The position numbers were made by a program, and so were the translations under genes. From Acidovorax sp. CCYZU-2555 (lineage in GTDB: Bacteria; Pseudomonadota; Gammaproteobacteria; Burkholderiales; Burkholderiaceae_C), in contig NZ_JAHCDD010000036.1 of NCBI RefSeq assembly GCF_018413525.1, positions 1 to 55,391 of the forward strand: a stretch of DNA of 55,391 nt. The letters are read 5' to 3'. Under the pieces are notes generated by a model, which saw only the letters and a list, made by a program, of their open reading frames with translations, did not search any database and was not told the DNA's origin. The stretch's first letter is position 1. Every line of letters begins with the position of its first letter. Shown here piece by piece: positions 1-10,643 of the stretch.

Positions 1-620
1 TCTCTGCGGCCGGCGCGGCCCCGCGCCACGGCCGGCAGTTGATTGTCTTCGACGACCGTGCCGACAAAGCCGCGCGCCGCCATTTCATGGGCGCTGAACG
101 TCGCGGCTTCGAGCAGCATCTGGCGCGCGGTCAGCACGCCCACGGCCGTGGCCACGAGCGCGGCTTCGCGCGGCGCCATGGGAAAGCCCAGCCGCGCAAT
201 CGGTGCGCCAAAGCGCGCCGACGCCGCCGCCAGGCGCAGATCGGCGCAGGCCGCGATCTCCACGCCCGCGCCCATGCAGGCGCCCGCAATCGAGGCAACG
301 ATGGGCACATCGCAGGCCAGCATGGCCGACAGGCCGCCCCAGACCGCGTTCTCATGGAAATCGCGCAGCGCCGCGGCATCGAAACGAAAGCCCGGGTATT
401 CCGAAATATCGCCGCCGGCGCAGAACGCGGCTTCGCCCGCGTCGCCGCTGCCTTCGATCAGCACGCAGCGCAGGCCGGCATCGGCCTGAAAGGACACAAA
501 GGCCGCGCGCAAGGCGTGCCACATCGCCACCGACATCGCATTGCGTTTGCCCGCGTGCAACAGTTGCACGCGGACGATGCCGGCACCATAGCCCGGCAGG
601 ACTTTCACTTCACCCGACAT
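1..620 (-). CDS. Enoyl-CoA hydratase/isomerase (crotonase) family protein, 3' end cut by the window
   Basis: Crotonase-fold enzyme acting on an acyl-CoA thioester. The visible 206 residues start MSGEVKVLPG and contain the two oxyanion-hole stretches of the family: FCAGGDISEY near residue 67 and GACMGAGVEIA near residue 113. The usual family length is about 260, so some 50 C-terminal residues lie beyond position 1. The ATG lies 4 bases after the stop codon of the upstream Bug-family receptor gene, so the two are surely cotranscribed and probably translationally coupled. The third operon member is malonyl-CoA decarboxylase, which suggests a short-chain dicarboxylate or malonate pathway. The exact reaction (hydratase, isomerase or decarboxylase) cannot be fixed from the sequence. 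The family call is firm; the substrate is unknown. Confidence 0.85.
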   Translation of the reverse strand, partial: MSGEVKVLPGYGAGIVRVQLLHAGKRNAMSVAMWHALRAAFVSFQADAGLRCVLIEGSGDAGEAAFCAGGDISEYPGFRFDAAALRDFHENAVWGGLSAMLACDVPIVASIAGACMGAGVEIAACADLRLAAASARFGAPIARLGFPMAPREAALVATAVGVLTARQMLLEAATFSAHEMAARGFVGTVVEDNQLPAVARGRAGRR

Positions 621-624
621 TCGT

Positions 625-1617
625 TCACTCCACCTTTGCACCCGAGGCCTTGACCACCTGCGCCCAGCGCTTGACTTCACCCGACACCATGGCCGCGAAC
701 TGCTCCTTGGTCAGGCTGCCGTAATCGGCGCCATTTTGCGCCCAGATGGCCTTGATTTCGGGCGTCTGGCCCAGGCGACGCACCTCTTCGAGCATATGGT
801 TTTGCTGCTCCAGCGGCGTGTTCTTGGGCGCCCACAGGCCGTACCAGGTGGTCACGGTGTAGTCGGGCAGGCCCACTTCGGCCGCGCAGGGCACGTCGGG
901 CAGCGAAGGATTGCGCTTGCTGCCCGAGACCATCAAGGCCTTGATGCGCCCGCCCTTGATGTGCGCCGCCGACGAGCCCAGGCCGTCGAACATCATGTCG
1001 ACATTGCCGGCGATCAGATCCTGCAGCGCCGGGCCCGCGCCGCGGTAGGGAATGTGCGTCACGAAGGTATTGGTCTGCATCTTGAACAGCTCGCCCGCAA
1101 GGTGGTGCGACGAGCCCGCGCCCGCCGACGCGTAGTTGAAGCTGCCGGGCTTGCGCCGCAGTTCGGCAATCAGTTCCTGGATGGTCTTGGCCGGGATGGT
1201 GCGCGGGTTGACGACGATCACCTGCGGTACGGTCGCCAGCAACGCCAGCGGAACAAAGTCGCGCTCGAGGTCGTAGTCGAGCCGCGCATAGACCGACGGC
1301 GCGATCACATGGTGGGTGCCGCCCATGAAATAGTTGTAGCCGTCGGCCGGCGCCTTGGCCGCGAAACTCGCGCCCACGGTGCCGCCCGCGCCGCCGCGGT
1401 TGTCGATGACCAGGGTTTTGCCCGTGCTCTTGGAGAACTGCGCGGCCAGCGGGCGCGCGAACGCATCGGTGCCGCCGCCCGCGGGAAACGGCACGACCAT
1501 GTTGACGGGCTTGGTCGGCCAGCCCGGGCTCTGCGCCCAACTGCTGCCCGTGAGCGTGACCATGGCCGCGGCCGCCGCGCGCAGTGCGTCGCGGCGTTGC
1601 AAAGAGATATCCGGCAT
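625..1617 (-). CDS. Bug/TctC-family tripartite tricarboxylate transporter substrate-binding protein
   Basis: Periplasmic solute-binding protein of 330 residues. The N-terminus carries an arginine pair (QRRDALRAA) followed by an Ala-rich hydrophobic stretch and a likely signal peptidase site after SSWAQ, so export by Sec or Tat is expected. The mature part has the Bug signature VNMVVPFPAGGGTDAFAR, then VIDNRGGAGGTVGASFAAKA and the later IPYRGAGPALQDLIAGNVD. Bug proteins bind carboxylates or amides. Many are orphans that lack TctA/TctB membrane partners, and none are seen here. It sits 80 bp after malonyl-CoA decarboxylase and 4 bp before a crotonase gene on the same strand, so its ligand may be malonate or a related dicarboxylate (inference). 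Confidence 0.9.
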   Translation of the reverse strand: MPDISLQRRDALRAAAAAMVTLTGSSWAQSPGWPTKPVNMVVPFPAGGGTDAFARPLAAQFSKSTGKTLVIDNRGGAGGTVGASFAAKAPADGYNYFMGGTHHVIAPSVYARLDYDLERDFVPLALLATVPQVIVVNPRTIPAKTIQELIAELRRKPGSFNYASAGAGSSHHLAGELFKMQTNTFVTHIPYRGAGPALQDLIAGNVDMMFDGLGSSAAHIKGGRIKALMVSGSKRNPSLPDVPCAAEVGLPDYTVTTWYGLWAPKNTPLEQQNHMLEEVRRLGQTPEIKAIWAQNGADYGSLTKEQFAAMVSGEVKRWAQVVKASGAKVE

Positions 1618-1697
1618 CGCTTGTCTCCTGTGATTTTTTTGGTTTCAGCGCGCTCCTGCCCGGAACCTGCAAGGCCTGCGCAGCGCGCAGGCCTTGC

Positions 1698-3170
1698 TCA
1701 GCCCTTGATCAGGCTTTCGATGTCGCGAGACACCGGCATCCGGCCCTGCGCCAGCAGGCCTCGATGTTTGTCGATCTTCTTGAGGTCGTAGAGGTAGTTG
1801 ACCATGAGGCCGAACGACTGCTTGGCGCCCTTGGCCGACGGATCGCCGCCCCAGTTCAGGCGCTCCACACGCGCGCCATTGCCCAGGTGAAAGCGCGCCA
1901 CGGGATCGAGCGGCTTGCCGTTGTTGCTTTCCTTGCCCAGGTAATGCGCGGCGCACCACAGCAGCGCGCGGCGCACGGGCGAGTTCTGCGGCAGCTGCGC
2001 GGCCTTTTCCGCGGCTTCGAGCAGTACGGCGGCGTCAAGCTCCGCCTTGGGCGCCAGGCCCAGCGCGCGCGCGAGTTCGCCGCGCGGCTTGTCGCTCATG
2101 CGCGCCAGCAGCGGCGTGCCGTTCTTCGTGAGCCAGCTGCGAAAGCCCGGGATGGGCGACAGCGTGGCGAAAGTGCGCAGCCGCGGAAACTCGGCGCTGA
2201 GCGTCTGCGCGACATGCTTGATCAGCGAGTCGCCGAAGCTCACGCCGCGCAGGCCGGTCTGGGTGTTGCTGATCGAATAGAAGATCGCCGTGCTCGCGCG
2301 GCTGATGTCGGCCGTGGCCGCGCTTTCGTCGAGCAGCGGCACGATGCTGTCCGAAATATCGTCGACCAGCGCGACTTCGACGAAGATCAGCGGCTCGCCC
2401 GGCAGGCGCGGGTGAAAGAAGCCATAGCAGCGGCGGTCGCTGTCGAGGCGGTTCTTCAGATCGGTCCAGCTGCGGATGTCGTGCACCGCTTCGTACTGGA
2501 TCAGCTTCTCGAGCAGCGATGCGGGCGAGTCCCAGCTGAGCCGTTTCAATTCAAGGAATGCGACATCGAACCAGGTCGAGAACAGGTGTTCGAGTTCGGC
2601 GTCGAGCGCCGCGAAGCGCTTGTCGGACTTGGGCAGGGCCAGCAGTTCTGAACGCAGGTCTAACAGAAAGCGCATTCCGCCCGCGGGCACGGCAAATCGT
2701 TGCAACAGCCGCGTGCGCGCCGACGACAGCGCGCGGCGCAGCGCGATTTCGGCCTGGCCGCGCTCCAGTTCGGAATCGGCTTCGTCATAGTGCTGGCGTG
2801 CGCGCTGCAGGCGCTCGGCGTCGGGGCCGAACTGCTCGCAGACGAGCAGCCACAGGTCCTGGCGCTCGCCGGGCGCGGCGCTCGCGTACCAGTCGATCAC
2901 ATCCTTGGCGCGGCGCCCGCCCTCGACTTCGCTGACCTGTTCGGCCGATGCGGCCTGCAGGTCTTCCATCAGCCGGCGCAGCACGCGCGGCGCCAGCGCT
3001 TCCGCGCCGCGGCGCAGCGTCGCCTTGAGGCGCTCGTGGGTGGAGCGCACCGGCGGCGGCGCCTTGGCCGCGGGCTTGCCCTCATCGGCCGACGCTTGCG
3101 CCTTTTCGGCCGCTTCCGTCGTACGCAGCTTAGACACGCCGCGCGTAATCCATTCCGAAGCCAGATTCAT
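1698..3170 (-). CDS. Malonyl-CoA decarboxylase
   Basis: Converts malonyl-CoA to acetyl-CoA and CO2. The 490-residue protein has a helical N-terminal half (about residues 60-200) and the C-terminal catalytic half. There FATLSPIPGF near residue 330 carries the catalytic serine and FHLGNGARVERLNWGGD near residue 440 carries the conserved histidine. FFHPRLPGEPLIFVEVAL and IFYSISNTQTGLRGVSFGDSL are also typical of the family. It is the first gene of a three-gene minus-strand operon with a Bug receptor and a crotonase, the arrangement expected for use of malonate or a compound degraded through malonyl-CoA. A malonyl-CoA synthetase is not in the visible part. A nested inverted repeat lies just upstream of the start codon and may be an operator. 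Confidence 0.92.
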   Translation of the reverse strand: MNLASEWITRGVSKLRTTEAAEKAQASADEGKPAAKAPPPVRSTHERLKATLRRGAEALAPRVLRRLMEDLQAASAEQVSEVEGGRRAKDVIDWYASAAPGERQDLWLLVCEQFGPDAERLQRARQHYDEADSELERGQAEIALRRALSSARTRLLQRFAVPAGGMRFLLDLRSELLALPKSDKRFAALDAELEHLFSTWFDVAFLELKRLSWDSPASLLEKLIQYEAVHDIRSWTDLKNRLDSDRRCYGFFHPRLPGEPLIFVEVALVDDISDSIVPLLDESAATADISRASTAIFYSISNTQTGLRGVSFGDSLIKHVAQTLSAEFPRLRTFATLSPIPGFRSWLTKNGTPLLARMSDKPRGELARALGLAPKAELDAAVLLEAAEKAAQLPQNSPVRRALLWCAAHYLGKESNNGKPLDPVARFHLGNGARVERLNWGGDPSAKGAKQSFGLMVNYLYDLKKIDKHRGLLAQGRMPVSRDIESLIKG

Positions 3171-3191
3171 GCAGCAGGTCCTTATGACAAC

Positions 3192-3219
3192 AAGGGCAGG
3201 ATGCCATCCTCATGCCCTT
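3192..3219. promoter_or_regulatory. Nested inverted repeat upstream of malonyl-CoA decarboxylase
   Basis: Outer arms AAGGGCA (3192-3198) and TGCCCTT (3213-3219) are perfect complements. Inside them GGATG (3199-3203) and CATCC (3205-3209) form a second perfect inverted repeat. The element lies 22 to 49 bases before the malonyl-CoA decarboxylase start, in the 5' leader or promoter. It may be a repressor operator or an RNA hairpin. No match to the known MatR malonate operator was recognised. Confidence 0.4.
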
Positions 3220-3295
3220 GACACCATTATGGGTTGCCCTGCCCTCGTGTCTTCAGCTGCGCCGACTTCGCGTGTGTCGCATTCGCGACACCTGA

Positions 3296-4117
3296 TCAGG
3301 CAACGCTGCGCTGGGGCTGGCGTTGCGCCCAGAGCCACAGGCCCACGCCCGCGGCCATCATCGGCAGGCACAGCCACTGGCCCATGCTCAGACCCATGGA
3401 CAACAGACCCAGATAGTCATCGGGCTCGCGGAAATATTCGGCGATGAAACGCAGCAGGCCGTAGCCGAAAAGGAAGGCCGCGGCCACCTGGCCCTGGCGG
3501 TGTTCCTTGCGCGCGTAGAGCCACAGCAGCACGAACAGCAGCAGGCCTTCGAGCAGGAACTGGTAGATCTGCGACGGGTGGCGCGGCTGCATCGAGCCGC
3601 TGTGCGCGAACACCATGCCCCAGGGCAGATCGGGGCTCGAGAACCGGCCCCAAAGCTCGCCGTTGATGAAGTTGCCTATGCGCCCGGCCGCAAGGCCCGT
3701 GGGCACGCAGGGCGCGACGAAGTCGGCGACCTGCAGCCAGTGGCGGCGGCGCGAGTGCGCAAACCACAGCATTGCGCCGATCACGCCCAGCAGGCCGCCA
3801 TGGAAGGCCATTCCGCCCTGCCAGACCGCGAATACTTCGAGCGGATGCGACAGGTAATAGGCAGGCTTGTAGAACAGGCAGTAGCCCAGTCGGCCGCCGA
3901 TCACGACACCGACCACGCCCAGGAACAGGATGTCTTCGACATCCTTGCGCGTCCAGGCCTGATCGCCCGTGAGCCGCACGAACGGCGGATGGCGCAGGCG
4001 CCTGATGCCCAGCAACATGAACAGGCCGAAAGCGGCGAGATAGGTCAGTCCGTACCAGTGCACGGCAATGGGGCCGAGCTGCAGCGCGATGGGATCGATT
4101 TGGGGATAGGTCAGCAT
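3296..4117 (-). CDS. lgt: Prolipoprotein diacylglyceryl transferase
   Basis: Inner-membrane enzyme that moves a diacylglyceryl group from phosphatidylglycerol to the lipobox cysteine of prelipoproteins, the first step of lipoprotein maturation. The 273 residues contain several membrane segments and the family landmarks: [11 protein letters not shown] near residue 20, [12 protein letters not shown] near 75, the GGLLGV segment near 110, the signature [14 protein letters not shown] near 150, and [12 protein letters not shown] near 180. Its length is normal for the family. It is a single gene on the minus strand, separated from malonyl-CoA decarboxylase by about 125 bp and from ilvD by a repeat-filled spacer. 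Confidence 0.97.
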   Translation of the reverse strand: MLTYPQIDPIALQLGPIAVHWYGLTYLAAFGLFMLLGIRRLRHPPFVRLTGDQAWTRKDVEDILFLGVVGVVIGGRLGYCLFYKPAYYLSHPLEVFAVWQGGMAFHGGLLGVIGAMLWFAHSRRRHWLQVADFVAPCVPTGLAAGRIGNFINGELWGRFSSPDLPWGMVFAHSGSMQPRHPSQIYQFLLEGLLLFVLLWLYARKEHRQGQVAAAFLFGYGLLRFIAEYFREPDDYLGLLSMGLSMGQWLCLPMMAAGVGLWLWAQRQPQRSVA

Positions 4118-4221
4118 TCGCTGATTGTGCCGCAGACCCGGGCAGAGCCTGTGAAAATGGCGTGAACGGGGTGCGTGTCGGAGGGCCGTGCTCGCCGAGT
4201 ACCCCTTGCCTCGAGCACAGG

Positions 4222-4256
4222 CCGTTCATGGTTCGACAAGCTCACCACGAACGGTT
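4222..4256 (+). repeat. Dispersed repeat, TTCGACA[A/G]GCTCA family, copy 1
   Basis: The segment opens with CCGTTC and closes with GAACGG, and its core TTCGACAAGCTCA lies at 4232-4244. A near-identical copy lies inverted at 17041-17073, and shorter relatives sit at 21364-21520. It lies in the gene-free spacer between lgt and ilvD. Copies of this kind are common between genes in Comamonadaceae, and they behave like REP or miniature palindromic repeats. Confidence 0.75.
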
Positions 4257-4300
4257 CTGGGCGTAGTCTCCGATACTGGCGCGGCCCAGCGTGGGGGCAG

Positions 4301-4384
4301 CGAGGAAGGGCCGCCCCGCACCGAGGCTGCCGTCCCCCTCCACCGAAGGATGAGAGGGGGAAGCCGCGTGAGCGGCTCAGGGGG
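4301..4384 (-). repeat. GC-rich 3'-end repeat with hairpins, copy A (after ilvD)
   Basis: Aligns along most of its length with 53091-53164: both share GGGCCGCCCCGCA, GCCGTCCCCCT and CTCAGGGGG. It ends 5 bases from the ilvD stop codon. It contains two stems: CCCCCTC (4334-4340) with GAGGGGG (4354-4360), and AGCCGC (4362-4367) with GCGGCT (4372-4377). In the other copy the second stem is AGGCGC/GCGCCT, so both arms changed together. This suggests a selected RNA hairpin, perhaps a terminator or mRNA 3'-end stabiliser. Confidence 0.65.
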
Positions 4385-4389
4385 TGTTG

Positions 4390-6246
4390 TCAATCCAGCA
4401 GCGAAAGATCCCGCACCGCACCCTTGTCCGCCGACATCACCAGCAAGGCATAGGCCTTGAGCGCGGCCGAGACCTTGCGCGGGCGCGGCTTGGCGGGCTT
4501 CCAGCCCTTGGCGTTCTGGGCTTCGCGGCGCAGCGCCAGCTCTTCATCGCTGACCAGCACGTTGATCGTGCGGTTGGGGATGTCGATCAGGATGCGGTCG
4601 CCGTCCTGCACCAGGCCGATCGCGCCGCCGGCGGCGGCTTCGGGCGAGCAGTGGCCTATGGACAGGCCCGAAGTGCCGCCCGAGAAGCGGCCGTCCGTCA
4701 GCAGCGCGCAGGCCTTGCCCAGGCCCTTGGACTTGATGTAGCTGGTCGGGTACAGCATTTCCTGCATTCCCGGGCCGCCCTTGGGGCCTTCGTAGCGCAC
4801 GATCACGATGTCGCCGGCCACGACCTTGTCGGCCAGGATGTTTTCCACGGCCTCATCTTGCGACTCGGTCACATGGGCGCGGCCTTCGAACACCAGCAGC
4901 GCGTCGTCGACACCCGCGGTCTTCACCACGCAGCCGTCGAGGGCGATGTTGCCCGTGAGCACGGCCAGGCCGCCTTCGAGCGAGAAAGCGTGTTCCACCG
5001 AACGGATGCAGCCTTCGGCACGGTCGGTGTCCAGGCTGGGCCAGCGCGTGCTCTGGCTGAACGCCGTCTGCGTGGGAATGCCCGCAGGGCCGGCCTTGTA
5101 GAAAGTCTGCACGGCTTCGCTGGGCGCGCGCGCGATATCCCACTCGTCGAGCGCATCTTTCAGCGAGCCACCATAGACCGTGGGCACATCGGTGTGCAGA
5201 CGGCCCGCACGGTCAAGTTCACCCAGGATGGCCATGATGCCGCCCGCGCGGTGCACGTCTTCGATGTGGTACTTGTTGGTGTTGGGCGCGACCTTGCACA
5301 GCTGGGGCACGGTGCGCGACATGCGGTCGATATCGGCCATGCCGAAGTCGATTTCGGCTTCGCGCGCAATCGCCAGCAGATGCAGGATGGTGTTGGTCGA
5401 GCCGCCCATGGCGATGTCGAGCGTGATCGCGTTCTCGAAAGCCTTCTTGCCGACCGAGCGCGGCAGCGCCGATTCGTCGTCGCCTTCGTAATAGCGCTTG
5501 GCCAGTTCGACGATGGTGCGGCCGGCGCGCAGGAACAGTTGCTCGCGGTCGGAGTGCGTGGCCAGCACGGTGCCGTTGCCCGGCAGCGACAGGCCCAGCG
5601 CTTCGGTCAGGCAGTTCATCGAGTTGGCGGTGAACATGCCCGAACACGAACCGCAGGTGGGGCAGGCCGAGCGTTCGACTTCGGCCACTTCTGCATCGGT
5701 GTAGCGGTCGTCGGCGGCCATCACCATGGCGTCGACCAGGTCGAGCTTCTTGAATTCGATCTTGTGCGTCGTGGGGTTGGCCAGCTTGACCTTGCCGGCT
5801 TCCATCGGGCCGCCCGACACGAAGATCACGGGAATGTTCAGGCGCATCGCGGCCATCAGCATGCCGGGCGTGATCTTGTCGCAGTTGGAGATGCAGACCA
5901 GCGCATCGGCACAATGCGCATTCACCATGTATTCGACCGAGTCGGCAATGATGTCGCGGCTGGGCAGCGAGTACAGCATGCCGTCGTGGCCCATCGCAAT
6001 GCCGTCATCGACGGCGATGGTGTTGAATTCCTTGGCGACACCGCCCGCTTTTTCGATCTCGCGCGCCACCAGCTGGCCCAGGTCCTTCAGGTGAACGTGG
6101 CCGGGCACGAACTGGGTGAAGGAATTGGCAATGGCGATGATCGGCTTGCTGAAATCTTCGTCCTTCATGCCGGTGGCACGCCACAGGGAGCGCGCACCAG
6201 CCATGTTGCGGCCGGCAGTGGAAGTCTTGGAACGGTATGCGGGCAT
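4390..6246 (-). CDS. ilvD: Dihydroxy-acid dehydratase
   Basis: Iron-sulfur enzyme of branched-chain amino acid and pantothenate synthesis, dehydrating 2,3-dihydroxy-3-methylbutanoate and its isoleucine-pathway analogue to 2-oxo acids. The 618 residues match the long form of the family. Landmarks are [13 protein letters not shown] near residue 16, [12 protein letters not shown] near 118 and [18 protein letters not shown] near 195, which supply the cluster cysteines. [14 protein letters not shown] lies near 280 and [15 protein letters not shown] near 525. It is monocistronic, and the 3' end abuts a GC-rich hairpin repeat. No leader peptide or attenuator was seen in the 100 bp upstream. Confidence 0.97.
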   Translation of the reverse strand: MPAYRSKTSTAGRNMAGARSLWRATGMKDEDFSKPIIAIANSFTQFVPGHVHLKDLGQLVAREIEKAGGVAKEFNTIAVDDGIAMGHDGMLYSLPSRDIIADSVEYMVNAHCADALVCISNCDKITPGMLMAAMRLNIPVIFVSGGPMEAGKVKLANPTTHKIEFKKLDLVDAMVMAADDRYTDAEVAEVERSACPTCGSCSGMFTANSMNCLTEALGLSLPGNGTVLATHSDREQLFLRAGRTIVELAKRYYEGDDESALPRSVGKKAFENAITLDIAMGGSTNTILHLLAIAREAEIDFGMADIDRMSRTVPQLCKVAPNTNKYHIEDVHRAGGIMAILGELDRAGRLHTDVPTVYGGSLKDALDEWDIARAPSEAVQTFYKAGPAGIPTQTAFSQSTRWPSLDTDRAEGCIRSVEHAFSLEGGLAVLTGNIALDGCVVKTAGVDDALLVFEGRAHVTESQDEAVENILADKVVAGDIVIVRYEGPKGGPGMQEMLYPTSYIKSKGLGKACALLTDGRFSGGTSGLSIGHCSPEAAAGGAIGLVQDGDRILIDIPNRTINVLVSDEELALRREAQNAKGWKPAKPRPRKVSAALKAYALLVMSADKGAVRDLSLLD

Positions 6247-6347
6247 GGTGATTATGAGAAAGGGTTGCGGGTACGTGGGATGGGGTCAATTATGTCGCAC
6301 CTGACCCCCTGCTGCTGCCCACAGGGTCTGCCCCCGGCCCGCAGCCC

Positions 6348-6587
6348 TCAGCGCGGCGGTCGGCGCGTGCCCAGCGCCTGCTTTTGCCGGTCTATGCGTT
6401 TGAGCCGGCGCGCTTCTTCCTGATCGACCGCGCGGCGCTTGGTCAGGCCCGACGCATCGGCATAGCTCCACCAGGCCACCGTGAGCCCGTAAGGCACAAG
6501 AATCCACCACCAGGACAATTCGGCCAGCGGCCCGACCTCCAGGTATTTCAGCAAGGTCAGCAACAAGGCAATCAACAGCATCCACAT
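6348..6587 (-). CDS. Small Trp-rich membrane protein (TIGR04438-like)
   Basis: A 79-residue protein starting MWMLLIALLLTLLKYLEVGP. One or two membrane segments are followed by a Trp-dense stretch (WWWILVPYGLTVAWWSY) and a charged tail rich in Arg and Lys. This is the pattern of the small Trp-rich protein family of betaproteobacteria, whose function is unknown. The start was chosen at 6587 because GAGGAG stands 8 bases upstream. The longer reading frame to 6635 has no such site. It is transcribed away from the cytochrome gene at 6684, so the 96 bp between them must hold both promoters. Confidence 0.8.
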   Translation of the reverse strand: MWMLLIALLLTLLKYLEVGPLAELSWWWILVPYGLTVAWWSYADASGLTKRRAVDQEEARRLKRIDRQKQALGTRRPPR

Positions 6588-6683
6588 ATATAAGACTCCT
6601 CGTCGGAGAAACCCGCGGTCCGCATGCCAGCGCACGCACCACTACAATTTCCTGCAGAATAAAACACCAGCCGAAAGTTTACG

Positions 6684-6989
6684 ATGAAGCGCACACTGAT
6701 CACTCTTGCCCTGGCCTTGAGCGCCGCTGCCCCGGCGATGGCCGACCTGGCCCTGGCCAAGGCCAAGAACTGCATGGCCTGCCATGCAGTCGACAAGAAG
6801 CTGGTCGGCCCTTCGTTCAAGGACGTGGCCGCCAAGTACGCCAGCCAGAAGGATGCGACCGACAAACTCGCGGCCAAGATCCTCAAGGGCGGCGGCGGCG
6901 TCTGGGGCCCGCTGCCCATGCCCGCCAACCCTTCGGTCAATGACGCCGAGTCCAAGGCGCTGGCCGCCTGGGTGCTGCAGCAGAAGTAA
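6684..6989 (+). CDS. Periplasmic class I cytochrome c (c551/c552-like)
   Basis: Small monohaem electron carrier of 101 residues. A signal peptide (MKRTLITLALALSAAAPAMA) is followed by the haem-binding motif CMACH at residues 30-34, whose histidine is the proximal ligand. The distal methionine is probably Met79 in the segment GPLPMPAN. The size and motif order fit the c551/c8 subgroup, which donates electrons to oxidases or nitrite reductase. The reading frame ends just before a strong bidirectional terminator shared with the convergent gene downstream. Its specific partner cannot be told from this window. Confidence 0.93.
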   Translation: MKRTLITLALALSAAAPAMADLALAKAKNCMACHAVDKKLVGPSFKDVAAKYASQKDATDKLAAKILKGGGGVWGPLPMPANPSVNDAESKALAAWVLQQK

Positions 6990-7008
6990 GCGCGGTTGTC
7001 CGCAATGC

Positions 7009-7036
7009 AAAAAGCCGCCTTCAAGGCGGCTTTTTT
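7009..7036. terminator. Bidirectional rho-independent terminator
   Basis: AAAAAGCCGCC and GGCGGCTTTTTT flank a short TTCAA loop, giving a GC stem with A and T runs on both sides. It lies 20 bases after the cytochrome c stop and 16 bases after the stop of the convergent membrane-protein gene, so it can end both transcripts. Confidence 0.92.
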
Positions 7037-7051
7037 GCGGGGTGAATGCGC

Positions 7052-7546
7052 TTACGGGAATTCGCGCGCCGCGGGCACAAAGCCGCGGTCCACCGGCGGG
7101 CGGTCGCGCAGCTGTTGCTCGAGCTGACCCAGATAGGCCGCCGTGCTGTTCTCCAGTTCGCGCGAACGCGCGTCAGCACGCGCATCGAGCGTTTCGAGGC
7201 GCTCGAGCACCGCGGTCTGGCCATGCAGATGCTGGGCTTCGAGCACGGCGCGCAGTTCGGTGAAACGCGAAGCTTCGGCCTTGTCGGCGAGTTCGCGCTG
7301 GGCCTGCAGCTCCTTGGTGTGGCGGCGCGTTTCGAGCAGCACCGAAGTCTGCAGCGACAGCACATAGGCGATGAAGAAGATCGCCAGCAGCACCGTCAGG
7401 CCCAGCATGATCACGCCCAGCGGTGCCTGCACCGTGGTGACGCCCAGCTCGACAGTGGAAATGGCCGCCAGTGCGGGCCAGTTGAGCGCCGCGAGCGCGG
7501 CGATGGCCAGGACAATGATGGCCAGAAAAATGGTTCGAAAATGCAT
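7052..7546 (-). CDS. LapA-like two-helix membrane protein with coiled-coil tail
   Basis: A 164-residue protein of unknown function. Two hydrophobic helices (about residues 5-20 and 42-66) are joined by a periplasmic loop. They are followed by a long hydrophilic helical region rich in Glu, Arg and Leu (about 70-150) likely to form a coiled coil. The topology is that of the LapA/DUF1049 proteins, which in enterobacteria assist lipopolysaccharide assembly. The sequence match is loose, so only the architecture is claimed. The start at 7546 (MHFRTIF) was chosen because GGAG lies about 10 bases upstream and the residues before it in the longer frame look non-coding. It ends at a shared terminator. 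Confidence 0.65.
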   Translation of the reverse strand: MHFRTIFLAIIVLAIAALAALNWPALAAISTVELGVTTVQAPLGVIMLGLTVLLAIFFIAYVLSLQTSVLLETRRHTKELQAQRELADKAEASRFTELRAVLEAQHLHGQTAVLERLETLDARADARSRELENSTAAYLGQLEQQLRDRPPVDRGFVPAAREFP

Positions 7547-7710
7547 GCGTGTTTTTCTCCTCGGTCCGCACGCCGCCAAGGACTGAGCGGCTGGTACATC
7601 GCGTTTTTACCCCATGCGGGGCCGCGATGCGTACCTGCCGTTACAAGAACGAAGCTGTCCTACACAAGCTGGAGTACATCGGGCGCGGCGTTCGCGCGCC
7701 CGGCTGGCAC

Positions 7711-9705
<1,995 letters not shown>

Positions 9706-9893
9706 GATATTTCTGTCTCCTTGGCTACTTTTGCATTGTGCCGTGACTGTCGCCCGCGGGTCTTACACGTCACTGACTGGTCGCCGCAAAACCGCGCAAT
9801 CCGCTCGGACATAACCTTCAACCCTTGGCAACGCCGCCGTCATCGCGCACCGATACAATCGCGCACCCTATTCCTCGCCTCCCCCCACACCCC

Positions 9894-10502
9894 ATGGACA
9901 CCCCCACACCCTCCGGCAAGCCAGCGGCTGCCAAGATGAACCCGCTGGCCTCCTTCATCTTCGCGAGCCGCTGGCTGCAGGTTCCGCTGTACCTCGGCCT
10001 GATCCTCGCGCAAGGCGTCTATGTCTGGCATTTCCTGCTCGAGCTGATGCACCTCGTGGAGGCCGCGTTCGGCAGCCAGACCGCGCTGCAGGCGCTGGTC
10101 ACCAGCATAGGCTACAAGCCCGAAGCGCCGCTCACCAGCCTCAACGAAACGGTCATCATGCTGGTCGTGCTCGCGCTGATCGACGTGGTGATGATCTCCA
10201 ACCTGCTGATCATGGTGATCATCGGCGGCTACGAGACCTTCGTCAGCCGGTTGAACATCGAAGGCCACCCCGACCAGCCCGAATGGCTCAGCCATGTCGA
10301 CGCGACCGTGCTGAAGGTCAAGCTGGGCCTGTCGATCATCGGCATCAGCTCGATCCATCTGCTCAAGACCTTCATCAACGCCGCCAACTACGACCCCAAG
10401 GTGCTGATCGCGCAGACGGCGATCCACATCGCCTTCCTGCTGAGCGCACTGGCCATAGCCTACACCGACCGCCTGCTGCGCAGCCCCGCACGCAGCCACT
10501 GA
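9894..10502 (+). CDS. UPF0114/YqhA family inner-membrane protein
   Basis: A 202-residue membrane protein of unknown function. After a short hydrophilic start it has four hydrophobic segments, the first around [20 protein letters not shown], others around [38 protein letters not shown] and [14 protein letters not shown]. The phrase [18 protein letters not shown] is typical of the UPF0114 family. The ATG at 9894 was chosen because the upstream part of the frame reads like non-coding sequence. Met at 9933 (MNPLASF) is a possible shorter start. It is followed by a clear terminator, so it is a single-gene unit. Confidence 0.85.
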   Translation: MDTPTPSGKPAAAKMNPLASFIFASRWLQVPLYLGLILAQGVYVWHFLLELMHLVEAAFGSQTALQALVTSIGYKPEAPLTSLNETVIMLVVLALIDVVMISNLLIMVIIGGYETFVSRLNIEGHPDQPEWLSHVDATVLKVKLGLSIIGISSIHLLKTFINAANYDPKVLIAQTAIHIAFLLSALAIAYTDRLLRSPARSH

Positions 10503-10525
10503 AAGCCGCGCCGCGCGCCCCGTCG

Positions 10526-10560
10526 AAACCCGCCCCGCAATCCGCGGCGCGGGTTTTTTT
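10526..10560 (+). terminator. Rho-independent terminator after the UPF0114 gene
   Basis: A ten-base GC stem, CCCGCCCCGC (10529-10538) against GCGGCGCGGG (10544-10553) with one mismatch, is followed by seven T residues. It lies 26 bases after the stop codon and isolates this gene from the downstream proVWX transcript. Confidence 0.88.
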
Positions 10561-10614
10561 CGCCTTGCGCGTGAAACACGCGTGCGTGATAACACAGGCA
10601 AAAATAACCATTTA

Positions 10615-10643
10615 TTGACACAAAAGCACTCAATTCATAGAAT
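10615..10643 (+). promoter_or_regulatory. Near-consensus sigma-70 promoter for proVWX
   Basis: A perfect -35 box TTGACA (10615-10620) is followed after exactly 17 bases by TAGAAT (10638-10643), one base off the -10 consensus. The surroundings are AT-rich, unlike the rest of the window. The predicted transcript begins near 10650 and reads into proV on the plus strand. Confidence 0.85.

Noticed and set aside
4384..6423. A 679-codon open frame on the plus strand opposite ilvD
   Set aside because: It is the complement of a well-supported dehydratase gene, is rich in His, Arg and Gln, and has no recognisable domain. High GC makes such long shadow frames common.
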